From Diphasiastrum complanatum (taxonomy: Eukaryota > Streptophyta > Lycopodiopsida > Lycopodiales > Lycopodiaceae), in the NCBI GenBank assembly GCA_029204225.1, contig MU831851.1, positions 36,539-100,538 on the forward strand: a stretch of 64,000 nucleotides of DNA, read 5' to 3'. The notes under the pieces were generated by a model. It did not search any database. It had not been told where the DNA came from and saw nothing but the letters and a program-made list of their open reading frames with translations. The position numbers were made by a program, and so were the translations under genes. Positions 1-9,615 of the stretch are shown in pieces. Position 1 is the first letter of the stretch. Every line of letters starts with the position of its first letter.

Positions 1-1066
1 TTGTGACTCATCAAAAAGTACATCCTTGCTTACCTTTACTTTCTTGGATATAGGATCATATATCTTATAGCCCTTTCTATTTTCTCCATAGCCAACAAAA
101 ATCCCTTTGAAGGAGGTAGAATCTTCCTTCCTTCTTGTCTCCAAAGGGATGTGAACATAACAAATACATCCAAAGATTTTAAAATCTTTTACATTGGGTG
201 TCTTACCAAACAAAGCTTGATATGGTGAGATCCCATCAATAGCACTACTAGGAAGTCTATTACACAAGTAATTAGCACAAGTTATAGCTTCTCCCCAAAA
301 TGAGATGGGAAGTGATGCATCAATTCTTAAAGACTTTGCACATTCACATAGACTCCTATTTTTCCTCTTGGCCACCCCATTTTGTTGGGGGGTGTAGGAA
401 CAAATGTATTGCAATTTAATGCCATTGATCTCACAAAAGTCTTTCATTTTATTGGAGGGGTACTCTCCTCCATTATCACATCTTAGTGCCTTGATGGAAG
501 TACTAAGTTGCTTCTCAACTAGAGACTTGAACTTAATGAAAGCTTCATATACAAGACTTTTCTTTGATAGTAACTCAATCCATGTGAATCTAGTACAATC
601 ACCTATAAATGCTACGTACGTCAAGGCACCTCCATTACTTGCATGGAAAAAGTATGTACATTAGAATGTATGAGATCCAAGGGTGAGGGAGATCTTAATG
701 AAGATATCTTGTAAGACGATTTGTGTGACTTTGCAAGGCCACATGCCTCACACATCTTTCCACACTTTTTGAAGGTAGGCCGAGAGCTAGTTGCTTGCTT
801 GCCATTGACTCCATGGATTGAAGATTAGGATGGCCTAATCTCTTATGCCAAAGCTCCACTTGAGATAGCTCCTCCCTAGCCAAGTTCACACTTTCATTTG
901 CAACATTAGCATCTAACTTGAAAAGTCTACCTTGCTTAATGCCACTAGCTATGCACTTATCATTTTTCAAGATGGAACAAACTCCATTCTTGAAATGTAC
1001 ATCTAGTCCATTGTCCATTAATTGTCCTACAATAAGCAAGTTTCTTGAAATGGTAGGAACATACAA
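1..1066 (-). pseudogene. Copia pre-integrase and integrase region (edge-truncated)
   Basis: 695-1066 encodes a GAG-pre-integrase zinc domain (V-E-L-W-H-K-R-L-G-H-P-N-L). Below about 700 one long open frame covers the integrase core up to the window edge, ending in the conserved F-V-G-Y-G-E-N stretch. Integrase inserts element DNA into the chromosome with a D,D,E triad. Here the first Asp is Asn (I-H-S-N-V-H), the second is present (R-C-D-N-G-G-E), and the last Glu is Lys (G-V-A-K-R-K-N), so the enzyme would be inactive even without the frame breaks. Confidence 0.85.
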
Positions 1067-1156
1067 AACATTATCTAGATATATCCTTTTAGATGTGCCT
1101 AAGCAAAGAGGAATAGATCCTATACCATCTATCTTGCATTCTTGATCACTAGCAGT

Positions 1157-2167
1157 TTATATTGACTTCTTAGAGTCATTACAAGAGAGAAGGGTAGAAA
1201 AATAATTCTTGTTAAAAGACATGTGGGAACTAGCCCCACTATCTATCCACCATGTGTCTTGACTTGAAGTTGGTGTAGATGCAACCATTAAGGATGTGTT
1301 GAATCCATCCTCATCTTTTTCCTCTTGAGCAATGTTCCCTTGATCTCCATTTGCTTGTTGATTCTTCTTCAGGTAACATTCTGAGGCAAAGTGTCCTTTC
1401 TTCCCACAAAAGAAACACTTGAGCTTTGGCTTGTTCTTCACTTTGACTTTGGAAGTTGATCCTCCATTCTTCATCTCGGCCTCCTTGCCTTGATTCTTCT
1501 TGAATGGATGTTGTTTCTTCTTGCCTTTGGATGTAAAATTTGCGTTCTCCTCTTATCCATTAAGTGACATGCCTTCCATTCTTGTCTTGAGGTGTAGGAG
1601 TCTACTCTCCTCGTCCACAAGAACATTGTGCAACTTTTCAATGGATGGAAGAGTGTCTTGAATAGAAAAGCATTGGACCAAGTGGGTGAACTCATCACCT
1701 AGGCCATTCAGTATGATTTGTACTAGCTCTTGATCTTGGATCTTTTCTCCTAGAGCACTCAATTCCTTGTTAAGAGATTTGATCCTAAGGACATACTCTT
1801 GCCCACTCTCTCCACTTCCTTCAATGGTTTAAAAGGCTTGATTCCTTAGCATGAGGATTCTTGAAGTGTTATTGGATTCATAGATACTCTTTAATGAATC
1901 CCAAGCCTCTTTTGATGAGGCACAAGAAGACACCTCTTTCAAGAGGTCATTGCATACATTCAACTTTATGCAATGTAGAGTTAATCTTGCTCTCTTCTTG
2001 TATTTGGTTTGTTTTTGGGCAGCTCAAGGCTCTTCCTCAACTCCTAGAACTATGTCAAAGAGGTCATGGATCACTAGAAGTGATCACATCCTCACTTTCC
2101 AGATGTAATAATTTGTGGAAGTGAGTCTCTCACTTGATTCCAACAAATAACCACCCATGGATGACAT
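1157..2167 (-). pseudogene. Copia gag with CCHC zinc knuckle and start of protease
   Basis: The ATG at 2167 opens a Gag reading MSSMGGYLLESSERLTS, followed by a UBN2/retrotran_gag_2-like region. Near 1553-1762 it carries I-L-N-G-L-G-D-E-F and L-P-S-I-E-K-L-H-N-V-L, typical of the Gag core that packages element RNA. In-frame stops at a conserved Trp (K-V-R-M-stop-S-L-L), in E-E-P-stop, and after Q-A-F break it. A frame change near 1550 leads to a CX2CX4HX4C knuckle (C-F-F-C-G-K-K-G-H-F-A-S-E-C) at about 1373-1420. The aspartic protease motif W-W-I-D-S-G-A-S-S-H follows near 1240. The protease would cut the polyprotein. Confidence 0.85.
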
Positions 2168-2708
2168 TGTAGAATGAATGCTCTAATAAAATCACAAAGA
2201 TTTATGAATTTTTAAAGATCTATGAAAGGCCTAAAGCTCACAATATTGCCTATAGCATTGTCTCTATCAAACTAGCACACAAGCTTTCACTCTCACAAAA
2301 ATTTTTTGCTCTATATTTTTCTTAGAGGTTTCACTTCAACTAAGGATCTGAACAAATCAGCCTCTTAGATCTGATCTTAGACTCCAAAAATAAATGCTTC
2401 AATGATCCAAAACTCTATTTGGTCATAGGCATTAGCTAGATTGAATCTAGATCAATACTATGCTTCAAAAAGCACTAAATCTGGACTAGAATTGAGATTA
2501 TAGGACCAAAAAACACAAGGTAACTTGAAATGAAAGTTGTTGTATGGTTTCACATGTGTGAAAAGTACATACACAGCCTCCAAGTCGATTTGATCCAAAT
2601 TGAAACAAGCTATCACTCTAGATGAACTCGCCACAAATTTTGGCCAAAAACAAATTTTGCCAATGATCTTTGCAAGTTTTATGAATCAAATGATCACTCT
2701 CTTACTCA

Positions 2709-2720
2709 GCACTGATACCA
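2709..2720 (-). other. Primer-binding site, initiator tRNA-Met type
   Basis: The minus strand reads TGGTATCAGTGC, one mismatch from the plant initiator tRNA-Met complement TGGTATCAGAGC. It directly abuts the LTR end at 2721, where minus-strand DNA synthesis of the element would be primed. Confidence 0.85.
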
Positions 2721-3405
2721 TGATAAAATTTCAGTTTTAGGACTTTAATGATTGTATTTAACAATCATAGAGAGTTATTGGTTGCTTAATGAATGGATCA
2801 TCAAGTTCTACACTTTAGATCTTGATCTAAATTCACTACACTTAGATTTAAGCAAAGAGCAATGGTTAAAATCTTCATCAATCTCATTAGCATGGATCAA
2901 GTACATCCACGAGTTTGGTACAGTCCAGCAGGACTTCACACGTGTGAAGAGTGCCACATCACTCAGATCTATCCATTTGATCCATCTTTGATCCCTATCC
3001 AATGTTGACCTTCTAGAATATGGCTAAAATCCAAAGAGCTAGTCTCCTAGAATATAGGAATATTCTCTACAAAATAGGATCTAAGAAAAATGGTCAACTC
3101 TTATCTTCTAGAACTCTATACACATGTGTGAACATCCACTTGCCATATGGGAGCATTTACTCATGCACATGCAAGGATAAGCTAACTTCTAGGTGACTAG
3201 TCAACTTGACTAAAAACCAGTCATATCATGTTCACACTTGACTTGATTGATACAAAATTAAATTAGATATTTACAAGTATGAAAAATACTTTCTTTCACA
3301 CGTGGGAACAAGCTCCACACATGTGAAATCAGATCATGAACATTGTACTCATAATTGATCTTTATTCATAGTAAAAAAATGACAAGTGAGAAGTGACAAT
3401 TTTCA
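2721..3405 (-). repeat. 5' LTR of the edge element (about 685 bp)
   Basis: The plus strand reads TGATAAAATTTC at one end and GTGACAATTTTCA at the other, giving TG...CA termini with a short imperfect inverted repeat. The inner end adjoins the PBS. The outer end is less certain because no second LTR is available. It contains a perfect 16-bp palindrome CTTCACACGTGTGAAG (2934-2949) and related CACRTGTG motifs near 3121, 3295 and 3317. Confidence 0.65.
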
Positions 3406-3907
3406 ACAATTTCAAGCATTTGTACTATTGGCCAAACCTGGTGATTGTAATGGAATTTATAGCGAAGGTTGTGTCACTTCTATATAGCAGGTAGATAAAG
3501 CATAATTAAGGCGCCAGAATCTATCAACAATGAGATCCAATGTTGGAATCTGATCAAGATGTCACTGGGATATAGGTAAGGATATATCTCAGAAGAATAG
3601 AAATAATGGCTCATAGTGCCCCCTCGGATCACTTGACAAAACATCACGAAAAGACGGTATAAAGTCAAGGTCCATCATACAGACCTCTAACCTACTTTTA
3701 GTAGTGAATTGGAGTGGTGGCTGAGATTCTCTTTAGCTGGTATGGTACTGAAACGTCTACATTTTTCTCAAAATTCTATCCTCTAGAATAGGATCAGAAT
3801 TATGACATCTATTGTTCTCCTCAGATCTATGATGGGTAAAATGCAAGGCTTGGTCGATTCCATTATCTCATCGAGTCTCGCTGCTCCCAAAAGAGATACT
3901 ATATGTT
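3406..3907. other. Unassigned spacer between two LTR elements
   Basis: I see no coding domain here. The last 200 bases resemble loosely the sequence right of 9616, so this may be older LTR sequence into which the next element inserted. Confidence in that link is low. Confidence 0.3.
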
Positions 3908-3914
3908 GACAATG

Positions 3915-4560
3915 TGAAAGATTTCAGATCCTTAAGATCCAATCTACTTGAATGATCTTTGGTTAGAAAGAGAAATACACTACCAATTTCACCAATGTAG
4001 AAAAATCAGCATCTACACACAATTTGAGATGCAAACACTAATAGAACTTGATCAAACTTGAATGAAATGATTATGTACTGTTGCTGTCCGTACAAAACCA
4101 GCAAGCTACTGTATTTCACACGTGTGGATCCAAAAATAGCAAATATAGATCATTCTACACATAGAATTGCAAGCAATCACCAAGATAGTGCACCAATGGA
4201 TAGTAGAACCCAAGAGAACCATGTATAAGCATGAAATGAGGTAGAGAAGAGAGAATATGACTCTCTCCACGAGTTACATCCTTTTATAGCAGGTCCAAAC
4301 TCTATTTGGCCACTTGGCTTTCCCACCAAAATGCTAACCCTACCAATTTTGGGTCTAGATTCAATGTACCCAACTTATTCAAATTGAATCTACTTAAACT
4401 CGCATTATACCTTTCCCACACTTTCAAAAAGTGTTTATTCAAATGAAATTTAGACTAATGAACTTTGAAAAGTCAACCTCTAAGTCTAAAACAAGTTTTG
4501 GCCTCAATATGCCAAATATGGAAATATTGCAAAATCTGATGAAACTAGTTGAATCTTTCA
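3915..4560 (-). repeat. 3' LTR of the family B element
   Basis: It starts TGAAAGATTTCAG and ends GTTGAATCTTTCA, with a perfect 9-bp terminal inverted repeat TGAAAGATT. It is the same length as the partner at 8962-9607. The first three bases of this LTR, read on the minus strand, form the stop codon of the upstream pol ORF. Confidence 0.95.
4280..4288 (-). promoter_or_regulatory. TATA box in the 3' LTR
   Basis: The minus strand reads TATAAAAGG, a good plant TATA box. It sits mid-LTR as expected for the U3 promoter, and the same sequence is kept in the partner LTR. Confidence 0.7.
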
Positions 4561-5485
4561 CACTCCCTCTTCAACTAGTTTTAGCATAGACTTTGATAAT
4601 ACTCCAAGTGAGGTCCTATGCTTCATGAACAAGTCTTTTCCCAATGCTTTGGTGAAGATATCAGCTACACATTCCCTTGAAGACACATGTTGAAGCTCCA
4701 CCTCCTTTGCAATGACTCGCTCCCTCACAAAATGATATTGTATCTCAATATGCTTGCTCCTAGTATGAAAGATAGGATTGGATGCCATTCTTTGGGCTCA
4801 TTGATTGTCACAGAAGATGATTGGGCTCTCTGAAAAGTCCAGCAAGTGAAGATCCTTGATCATCCTCTTGATCCATACCATCTCCTTTGTGCAATGTGTA
4901 AGAGCTTTGTACTCGGCCTCACTAGATGACAATGAGATAGTGGCTTGTTTCTTTGACATCCAAGATATAGCTCCATCACCTATGAAAATACAATAAGAAC
5001 TAATGGATTTCCTATCCATTATATCTCCAACATAGTCCGAATCTGAAAATCCAAAAAGATTAGGTGATGATCCCTCATACAATATGCCAAAATCTCGAGT
5101 TCCAATGATGTACCTCAAAACTCGCTTTCCTAGCTTCCAATGCTCCTCACTAGGATCTTGCATGAATTGACTCAATATTCCAACACAATAGCTTAGATCA
5201 GGTCTAGTAATGGTTAGATAGATGAGTGAACCAACTAGCTTTCTATAGAGAGTAATGTCCTTGAAGGATCTTTCATTACCTCTTATAGTAATCTTTACAT
5301 GAGACTCCATAGGTGTATCAATAGCTTTTGCATCTACCATATGAAATCTTTCTAGAATAGAATTAGCATACTTCTCTTGACAAATGAAAGTAGATTGAGA
5401 AGATCTAATGACTTCTATTCCTAAAATGTAATGCAAATTACCAAGATCATGCACCTCAAACTCCTTCTTAAGAGCATTCTTGATA
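4558..5485 (-). pseudogene. Copia RT thumb/connection and RNase H (family B)
   Basis: Downstream of the inserted LTR the pol frame resumes with E-D-I-K-N-A-L-K-K-E-F-E-V-H-D-L-G, the RT segment after Y-V-D-D. It runs through the connection (L-V-G-S-L-I-Y-L-T-I-T-R-P-D) to RNase H (S-L-S-S-S-E-A-E-Y). RNase H degrades the RNA strand during reverse transcription. One TGA near 4797 follows F-C-D-N-Q. The frame then continues with the conserved H-T-R-S-K-H-I-E-I-Q-Y-H-F and ends at a TGA that is the first codon of the 3' LTR. Apart from the one stop this C-terminal part is intact. Confidence 0.92.
4561..4575 (-). other. Polypurine tract
   Basis: The minus strand reads GTTGAAGAGGGAGTG and directly abuts the 3' LTR, the expected plus-strand primer position. 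Confidence 0.8.
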
Positions 5486-5490
5486 TCCTC

Positions 5491-6145
5491 TGTGAAAATT
5501 GTCAACATTTCCTAGCTAGTTTGAGGCCTAAATTGGCTAAAATTGTAAATAGTTTTGGTTCTGGAGTTTCACACGTGTGAACCAGGCCACAATGTTTTTA
5601 TTTACTATATTTTTTCAGTATGATGAAGTGTCAAACTTCATACCCTTCAAAATGAGACCATTTTGATGTATTTTGGTCATATAAGCCATTTTTAACTATT
5701 TTTCCTATATAGGGAATATCTAGGGTCAAGTACCTTCTAGAGAGAGGAGAGAGAGTCATCTTCCTCATCCATAAATAGTAGGGAAGTCGTGGAGAACAGG
5801 TTGGAGAAACCTTTTGTATGCTTCATTGAGATCAATAGATCATTGTCATTGTTTCTTCCTCCATTGAGAGCATTGTTGTGTGTATTGTCTTCAAGCTATT
5901 GTGTATGATCTTAGGTGCTTTCCAAAAGTGGTAGGCTGATGTATTATGGACTGTATAATGCTATTTTGGGCCGCACTTGATGTTTATGGAAGTTTCCATT
6001 TGTGATAAATGCTTTTTGATCAAGTTCTTTGCATTCTAGGTAGCATAGAATGTGTTGCCAATTCCTAGCTTATGTAGTTTGGAGTGCAAGCATTCAAGCC
6101 AATGATCTTGGAGTTTAGATCCACTTAGGATCTGTATTTTTCACA
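5491..6145 (+). mobile_element. Solo-LTR-like insertion (655 bp) inside the RT ORF
   Basis: The insertion begins TGTGAAAATTGTC and ends GTATTTTTCACA, with TG...CA ends and a near-perfect inverted repeat. It is flanked by identical pentamers TCCTC at 5486-5490 and 6146-6150. Removing it with one pentamer puts the RT frame back in register with the usual spacing after Y-V-D-D, which fixes both boundaries. It contains no ORF. A possible TATA (CATAAATAG, near 5769) suggests plus orientation, and a perfect palindrome TTCACACGTGTGAA lies at 5568-5581. Its inverted end resembles the LTR at 15993. A solo LTR left by LTR-LTR recombination is the simplest reading. Confidence 0.85.
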
Positions 6146-6342
6146 TCCTCCACATCTTGATTGTCTCCACCACTCAAGATGATATCATCCACATAGATTA
6201 GCATGATGGTAACATCATTTCCAGCAAACCTATAATAAAGTAAATGATCATACTCACTCATAACAAAGCCTTGAGAGAGTAAAAAAGTGTTAAGCTTAGC
6301 ATACCAACTCCTTGGTGCTTGCTTAAGGCCATACAAACTCTT
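6115..6342 (-). pseudogene. Copia RT palm segment with Y-V-D-D (family B)
   Basis: This segment encodes the RT stretch Y-G-L-K-Q-A-P-R-S-W-Y followed by the catalytic Y-V-D-D-I-I-L-S. It is cut off by the insertion whose edge is 6145; the last residues of the open frame are insertion sequence. A TAA just before K-S-L-Y-G-L-K-Q separates it from the frame upstream. Confidence 0.9.
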
Positions 6343-7557
6343 TTATAGAAGACACACATGATTTGGCTTTGTTGATGAAATGTAGCTCTCGGGTTGCTCC
6401 ATGTATACTTTCTCCTCAAGATCACCATTCAAGAATGCATTTGAAATGTCCATTTGCCATAGATCCCATCCATAAAGTGTAGCAAGTGAAATGATGACTC
6501 GAATGCTTACCATCTTTGCCATGGGTGCAAAGGTCTCATCATAGTCAATTCCTTGTTGTTGAGCATATCCTTTTGCCACTAACCTTGCCTTGTACTTGTT
6601 GATAGATCCATCTTGGTTTGTCTTCACCTTGAAGATCCATTTGCATCCAATAGCTTTCTTGTCCTTAGGCAACTCCACCAATCTCCATGTTCCATTCTTC
6701 ATAAGAGCTTGATACTCAAGATCCATTGCTTGGATCCACTCCTCTTCTTTCCTTGCTTGATCTACACTTGTAGGCTCATCCAAAGAGGTTAGGAAAGCAA
6801 CATAATTTCCAGAAACTACTTGCTTACCCTTTTGATCATATGTGAACCTTGAAGGTACTTGTCTCTCTCTTGATGTTCTCCTTGGCTTTTGACTTGATGA
6901 AGGTCCATCATCACCACCATCCAAAGTAGGATCCTTCTCATCAACATCAAGAATGTTAGATCCATCTACTTTACCATCAATCATGCTTGAAGACACCTTT
7001 GGAATGTTTCCCTCATAAAAAATGACATCTCTACCAACAATCACTTTGTTAGTAGAAGGAATGTAAACCTTGTAGGCTTTACTCACCTCACTATATCCAA
7101 CAAAAATACCTCTTCTTGAAGATGGATCCTCCTTGGTCCTATCATCAAGAGTAATGTTGACATAGCATGTGCATCCAAAGGTTCTTAGAAAGTTGACACT
7201 TGGCCTCCTCTTGAATAGCATCTCAAAAGGTGTCCTTCCATCCAAAATAGCACTCGGCCACCTATTGCACAAGAAATTGGCACACAACAAAGCTTGATCC
7301 CAAAATGGTTTGTCAAGATTAGCACTTAACCTCATAACTTTAGCACTTTCACATAAAGTTCTATTCTTCCTTTCAGCCACTCCATTTTGTTGTGGTGTCC
7401 TTGATGTTGTATACTCCCTCTTGATCCCATGCTCATCACAAAAAACCTTGAACTTGTTAGTACTCACCACCATTGTCACCTCGCAAGCACTTGATCTTTG
7501 TGGAGAATTGGTTCTCCCTTGCATTCTTGAACTTGACAAAGACATCATACACTTCAT
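6343..7557 (-). pseudogene. Copia integrase C-terminus and RT N-terminus (family B)
   Basis: The true frame enters near 7460 after a one-base shift. It shows the integrase end (T-P-Q-Q-N-G-V-A-E-R-K-N, catalytic Glu intact) and the F-G-C-T-C-Y / F-V-G-Y-S-E-V region. A Ser/Asp-rich linker follows, then the RT fingers (G-C-K-W-I-F-K-V-K, K-A-R-L-V-A-K-G-Y) and the first catalytic motif Q-M-D-I-S-N-A-F-L-N-G. The first 30 residues of the ATG-initiated frame are out of register with the domain and are not real. The single frameshift in the D-N-G-G-E-Y region separates it from the upstream ORF. Confidence 0.92.
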
Positions 7558-8716
7558 CCTTGCTCTTTAGTAGATAGAACCAACAAAATCTACTAAAATC
7601 ATCAATGAATGTTACATATATCTTAGCTCCACTATTGCTAATTGTAGTAAATCCATGAATATCCGAATGTACAAGTTGAAAAGACTTTGTAGATCTAGAA
7701 ATAGATCTAGTATAAGGTAGCTTATGTGACTTAGACAAAGCACAAGACTCACAAACATGCTTGTGATTACTTAAGGAACTTGGAAGACCAATCACAACCT
7801 TCTTCCTTGCCATTACCTCCAATGACTTGAAGTTGAGGTGTCCCATCCTTTTGTGCCAAACCTCTTGAATAGAAATTTGCTCCCTTGCAACACATCCAAC
7901 TTGGTTAGCAATAACACAAGCATCAAGTTTGAACAACTTCCCTTGCCTTTTACCTTTTCCAATCAAGACATCCTTCCTTTTGATCAAACAAGCATCTCCA
8001 TCAAAGTCCACCTTGAGGCCCTTGATTAGCATTTGACTCACACTAAGCAAATTCTTGGTAATAGATGGAATAAACAAGACATCCTCCAAATGAACATTCC
8101 TATTTGTAGAGAGAGAAATAGGAATTGTGCCAATCCCTTTGATTGCACACTCACCATCATTGGCCGTGTAGATCACCCTCTTGTCATCTCCATATGCCAA
8201 CAAAGAAGTGAAGTACTCTTTGTGAAAGGTCATGTGTGAACTTGCTCCACTATCAATCCACCAAGGATCTAGATCTCCATTATTAGCAAGCATCCATGAA
8301 GACATCACAAAAGCATCATCATTTGCATCTTGCACATCCAAACCATCCTCATCAAGAGTAAGATTACCTTGCTTGTCTCCTTGATCTCTCTTCTTCTTGT
8401 AGCACTCACTTGCAAAGTGTCCTTTGATGACACAATAGAAGCACTTGAGCTTTGATCTATTCTTCTTTTTGCCACTTGAAGAAGCATCCACTTGATCTTG
8501 CCCTGTAGACCACTTGCTTTTGGTTTTGCCCTTGAATTTGCCCTTTGTGAACATAGCATCCTCTTGAAGTGTCGATGTAGATCCACCTCTTGCTTGAAGC
8601 CTATATTCCTCATTGATCAAGATCTCTTGAAGATCCATCAAACTTGGAAAAGTCTTGACTATTCCAAATCTACATGCAAATGCTGAAAATTTGATATGCA
8701 ATCTATAAGCCACCAC
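7457..8716 (-). pseudogene. Copia Gag C-terminus, protease, pre-integrase and integrase N-half (family B)
   Basis: This 419-codon ORF starts in the last quarter of Gag. The first 18 residues read from leader, and Gag homology begins near F-P-S-L-M-D-L-Q-E-I-L-I. Domains in order: CCHC knuckle (Cys92, Cys95, His100, Cys105), protease D-S-G-A-S (Asp155), HHCC pre-integrase (His289, His294, Cys323, Cys326), then integrase with Asp353 (H-S-D-I-H) and Asp415 (R-G-D-N-G-G-E). All visible catalytic residues are intact. The Gag capsid part of roughly 200 residues is missing and only about 240 bases separate the ORF from the PBS. Packaging would need Gag from another element. Confidence 0.93.
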
Positions 8717-8947
8717 TTAGGCTGAACCAATGATCCAAAAAATCGGCCAAATCCAGCATGTGAATTCAAAAAACAAATTTGAACAAGCATATTGACCTAT
8801 TTAGTGTTTTGATCTACAAAAGCTCCAATCTACAAAAGCAAAAAATCCGATTTTGGTGTAGAATCCTCTCTAGCATGCTCTAGACTTGATATCTTCACCA
8901 AATCATTGATAGATCTGATTTCCTCCTTCATAACCTGAAACACAAGA

Positions 8948-8959
8948 GCTCTGATACCA
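8948..8959 (-). other. Primer-binding site, perfect initiator tRNA-Met type
   Basis: The minus strand reads TGGTATCAGAGC, two bases inside the 5' LTR end. Confidence 0.93.
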
Positions 8960-8961
8960 TT

Positions 8962-9607
8962 TGAAAGATTTCAGATCCTTAAGATCCAATCTACTTGAAT
9001 GATCTTTGGTTAGAAAGAGAAATACACTACCAATTTCACCAATGTAGAAAAATCAGCATCTACACACAATTTGAGATGCAAACACTAATAGAACTTGATC
9101 AAACTTGAATGAAATGATTATGTACTGTTGCTGTCCGTACAAAACCAGCAAGCTACTTTATTTCACACGTGTGGATCCAAAAATAGCAAATATAGATCAT
9201 TCTACACATAGAATTGCAAGCAATCACCAAGATAGTGCACCAATGGATAGTAGAACCCAAGAGAACCATGTATAAGCATGAAATGAGATAGAGAAGAGAG
9301 AAGATGACTCTCTCCACGAGTTACATCCTTTTATAGCAGGTCCAAACTCTATTTGGCCACTTGGCTTTCCCACCAAAATGCTAACCCTACCAATTTTGGG
9401 TCTAGATTCAATGTACCCAAGTTATTCAAATTGAATCTACTCAAACTCACATTCTATCTTTCCCACACTTTCAAAAAGTGTTTATTCAAATGAAATTTAG
9501 ACTAATGAACTTTGAAAAGTCAACCTCTAAGTCTAAAACAAGTTTTGGCCTCAATATGCCAAATATGGAAATATTGCAAAACGTGATGAAACTAGTTGAA
9601 TCTTTCA
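8962..9607 (-). repeat. 5' LTR of the family B element
   Basis: It is the same length as 3915-4560, with about ten substitutions. A TATA box TATAAAAGG (minus strand, 9327-9335) is retained, and a TTTCACACGTGTGG motif sits at about 9163-9176. Confidence 0.95.
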
Positions 9608-9615
9608 TAGACAAT

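Larger units (their letters stand above)
1..3405 (-). mobile_element. Ty1/copia element, 5' half, cut by the left edge (family A)
   Basis: Read on the minus strand, the order is LTR (3405-2721), PBS (2720-2709), leader (2708-2168), gag (2167 to about 1300), protease, pre-integrase domain and integrase core (down to base 1). Reverse transcriptase, RNase H and the 3' LTR lie outside the window. The order PR-INT before RT is what defines Ty1/copia. A close relative lies on the plus strand at 54537-56802. Several premature stops and frameshifts make it non-functional. The target-site duplication cannot be checked because the other end is missing. Confidence 0.88.
3915..9607 (-). mobile_element. 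Near-complete Ty1/copia retrotransposon (family B), 5,693 bp
   Basis: On the minus strand the element runs 5' LTR (9607-8962), PBS (8959-8948), leader, gag C-terminus, protease, integrase, RT, RNase H, polypurine tract (4575-4561) and 3' LTR (4560-3915). Both LTRs are 646 bp and differ at roughly ten positions by eye (about 98.5% identity), so insertion was recent. Hexamers GACAAT flank it at 3908-3913 and 9610-9615, offset by one and two bases. The Gag N-terminal domain is absent. It also has a frameshift near 7455, stops near 6340 and 4797, and an inserted solo LTR (5491-6145). It cannot be autonomous. Fragments of the same family lie at 16826-17469, 22234-23310 and 23660-23940. Confidence 0.93.

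Noticed and set aside
404-664. Plus-strand ORF of 86 codons
   Set aside because: It is the antisense of the minus-strand Copia integrase; the same holds for frames at 7310-7570, 7838-8239, 8492-8686 and 55978-56220.
2752-3002. Overlapping ORFs on both strands
   Set aside because: They lie within the LTR and show no protein motif.
7457-7557. ATG-initiated N-terminus of the 404-codon pol ORF
   Set aside because: The first 30 residues are out of register with the integrase; the real reading enters by a frameshift, so the ATG is not a start.
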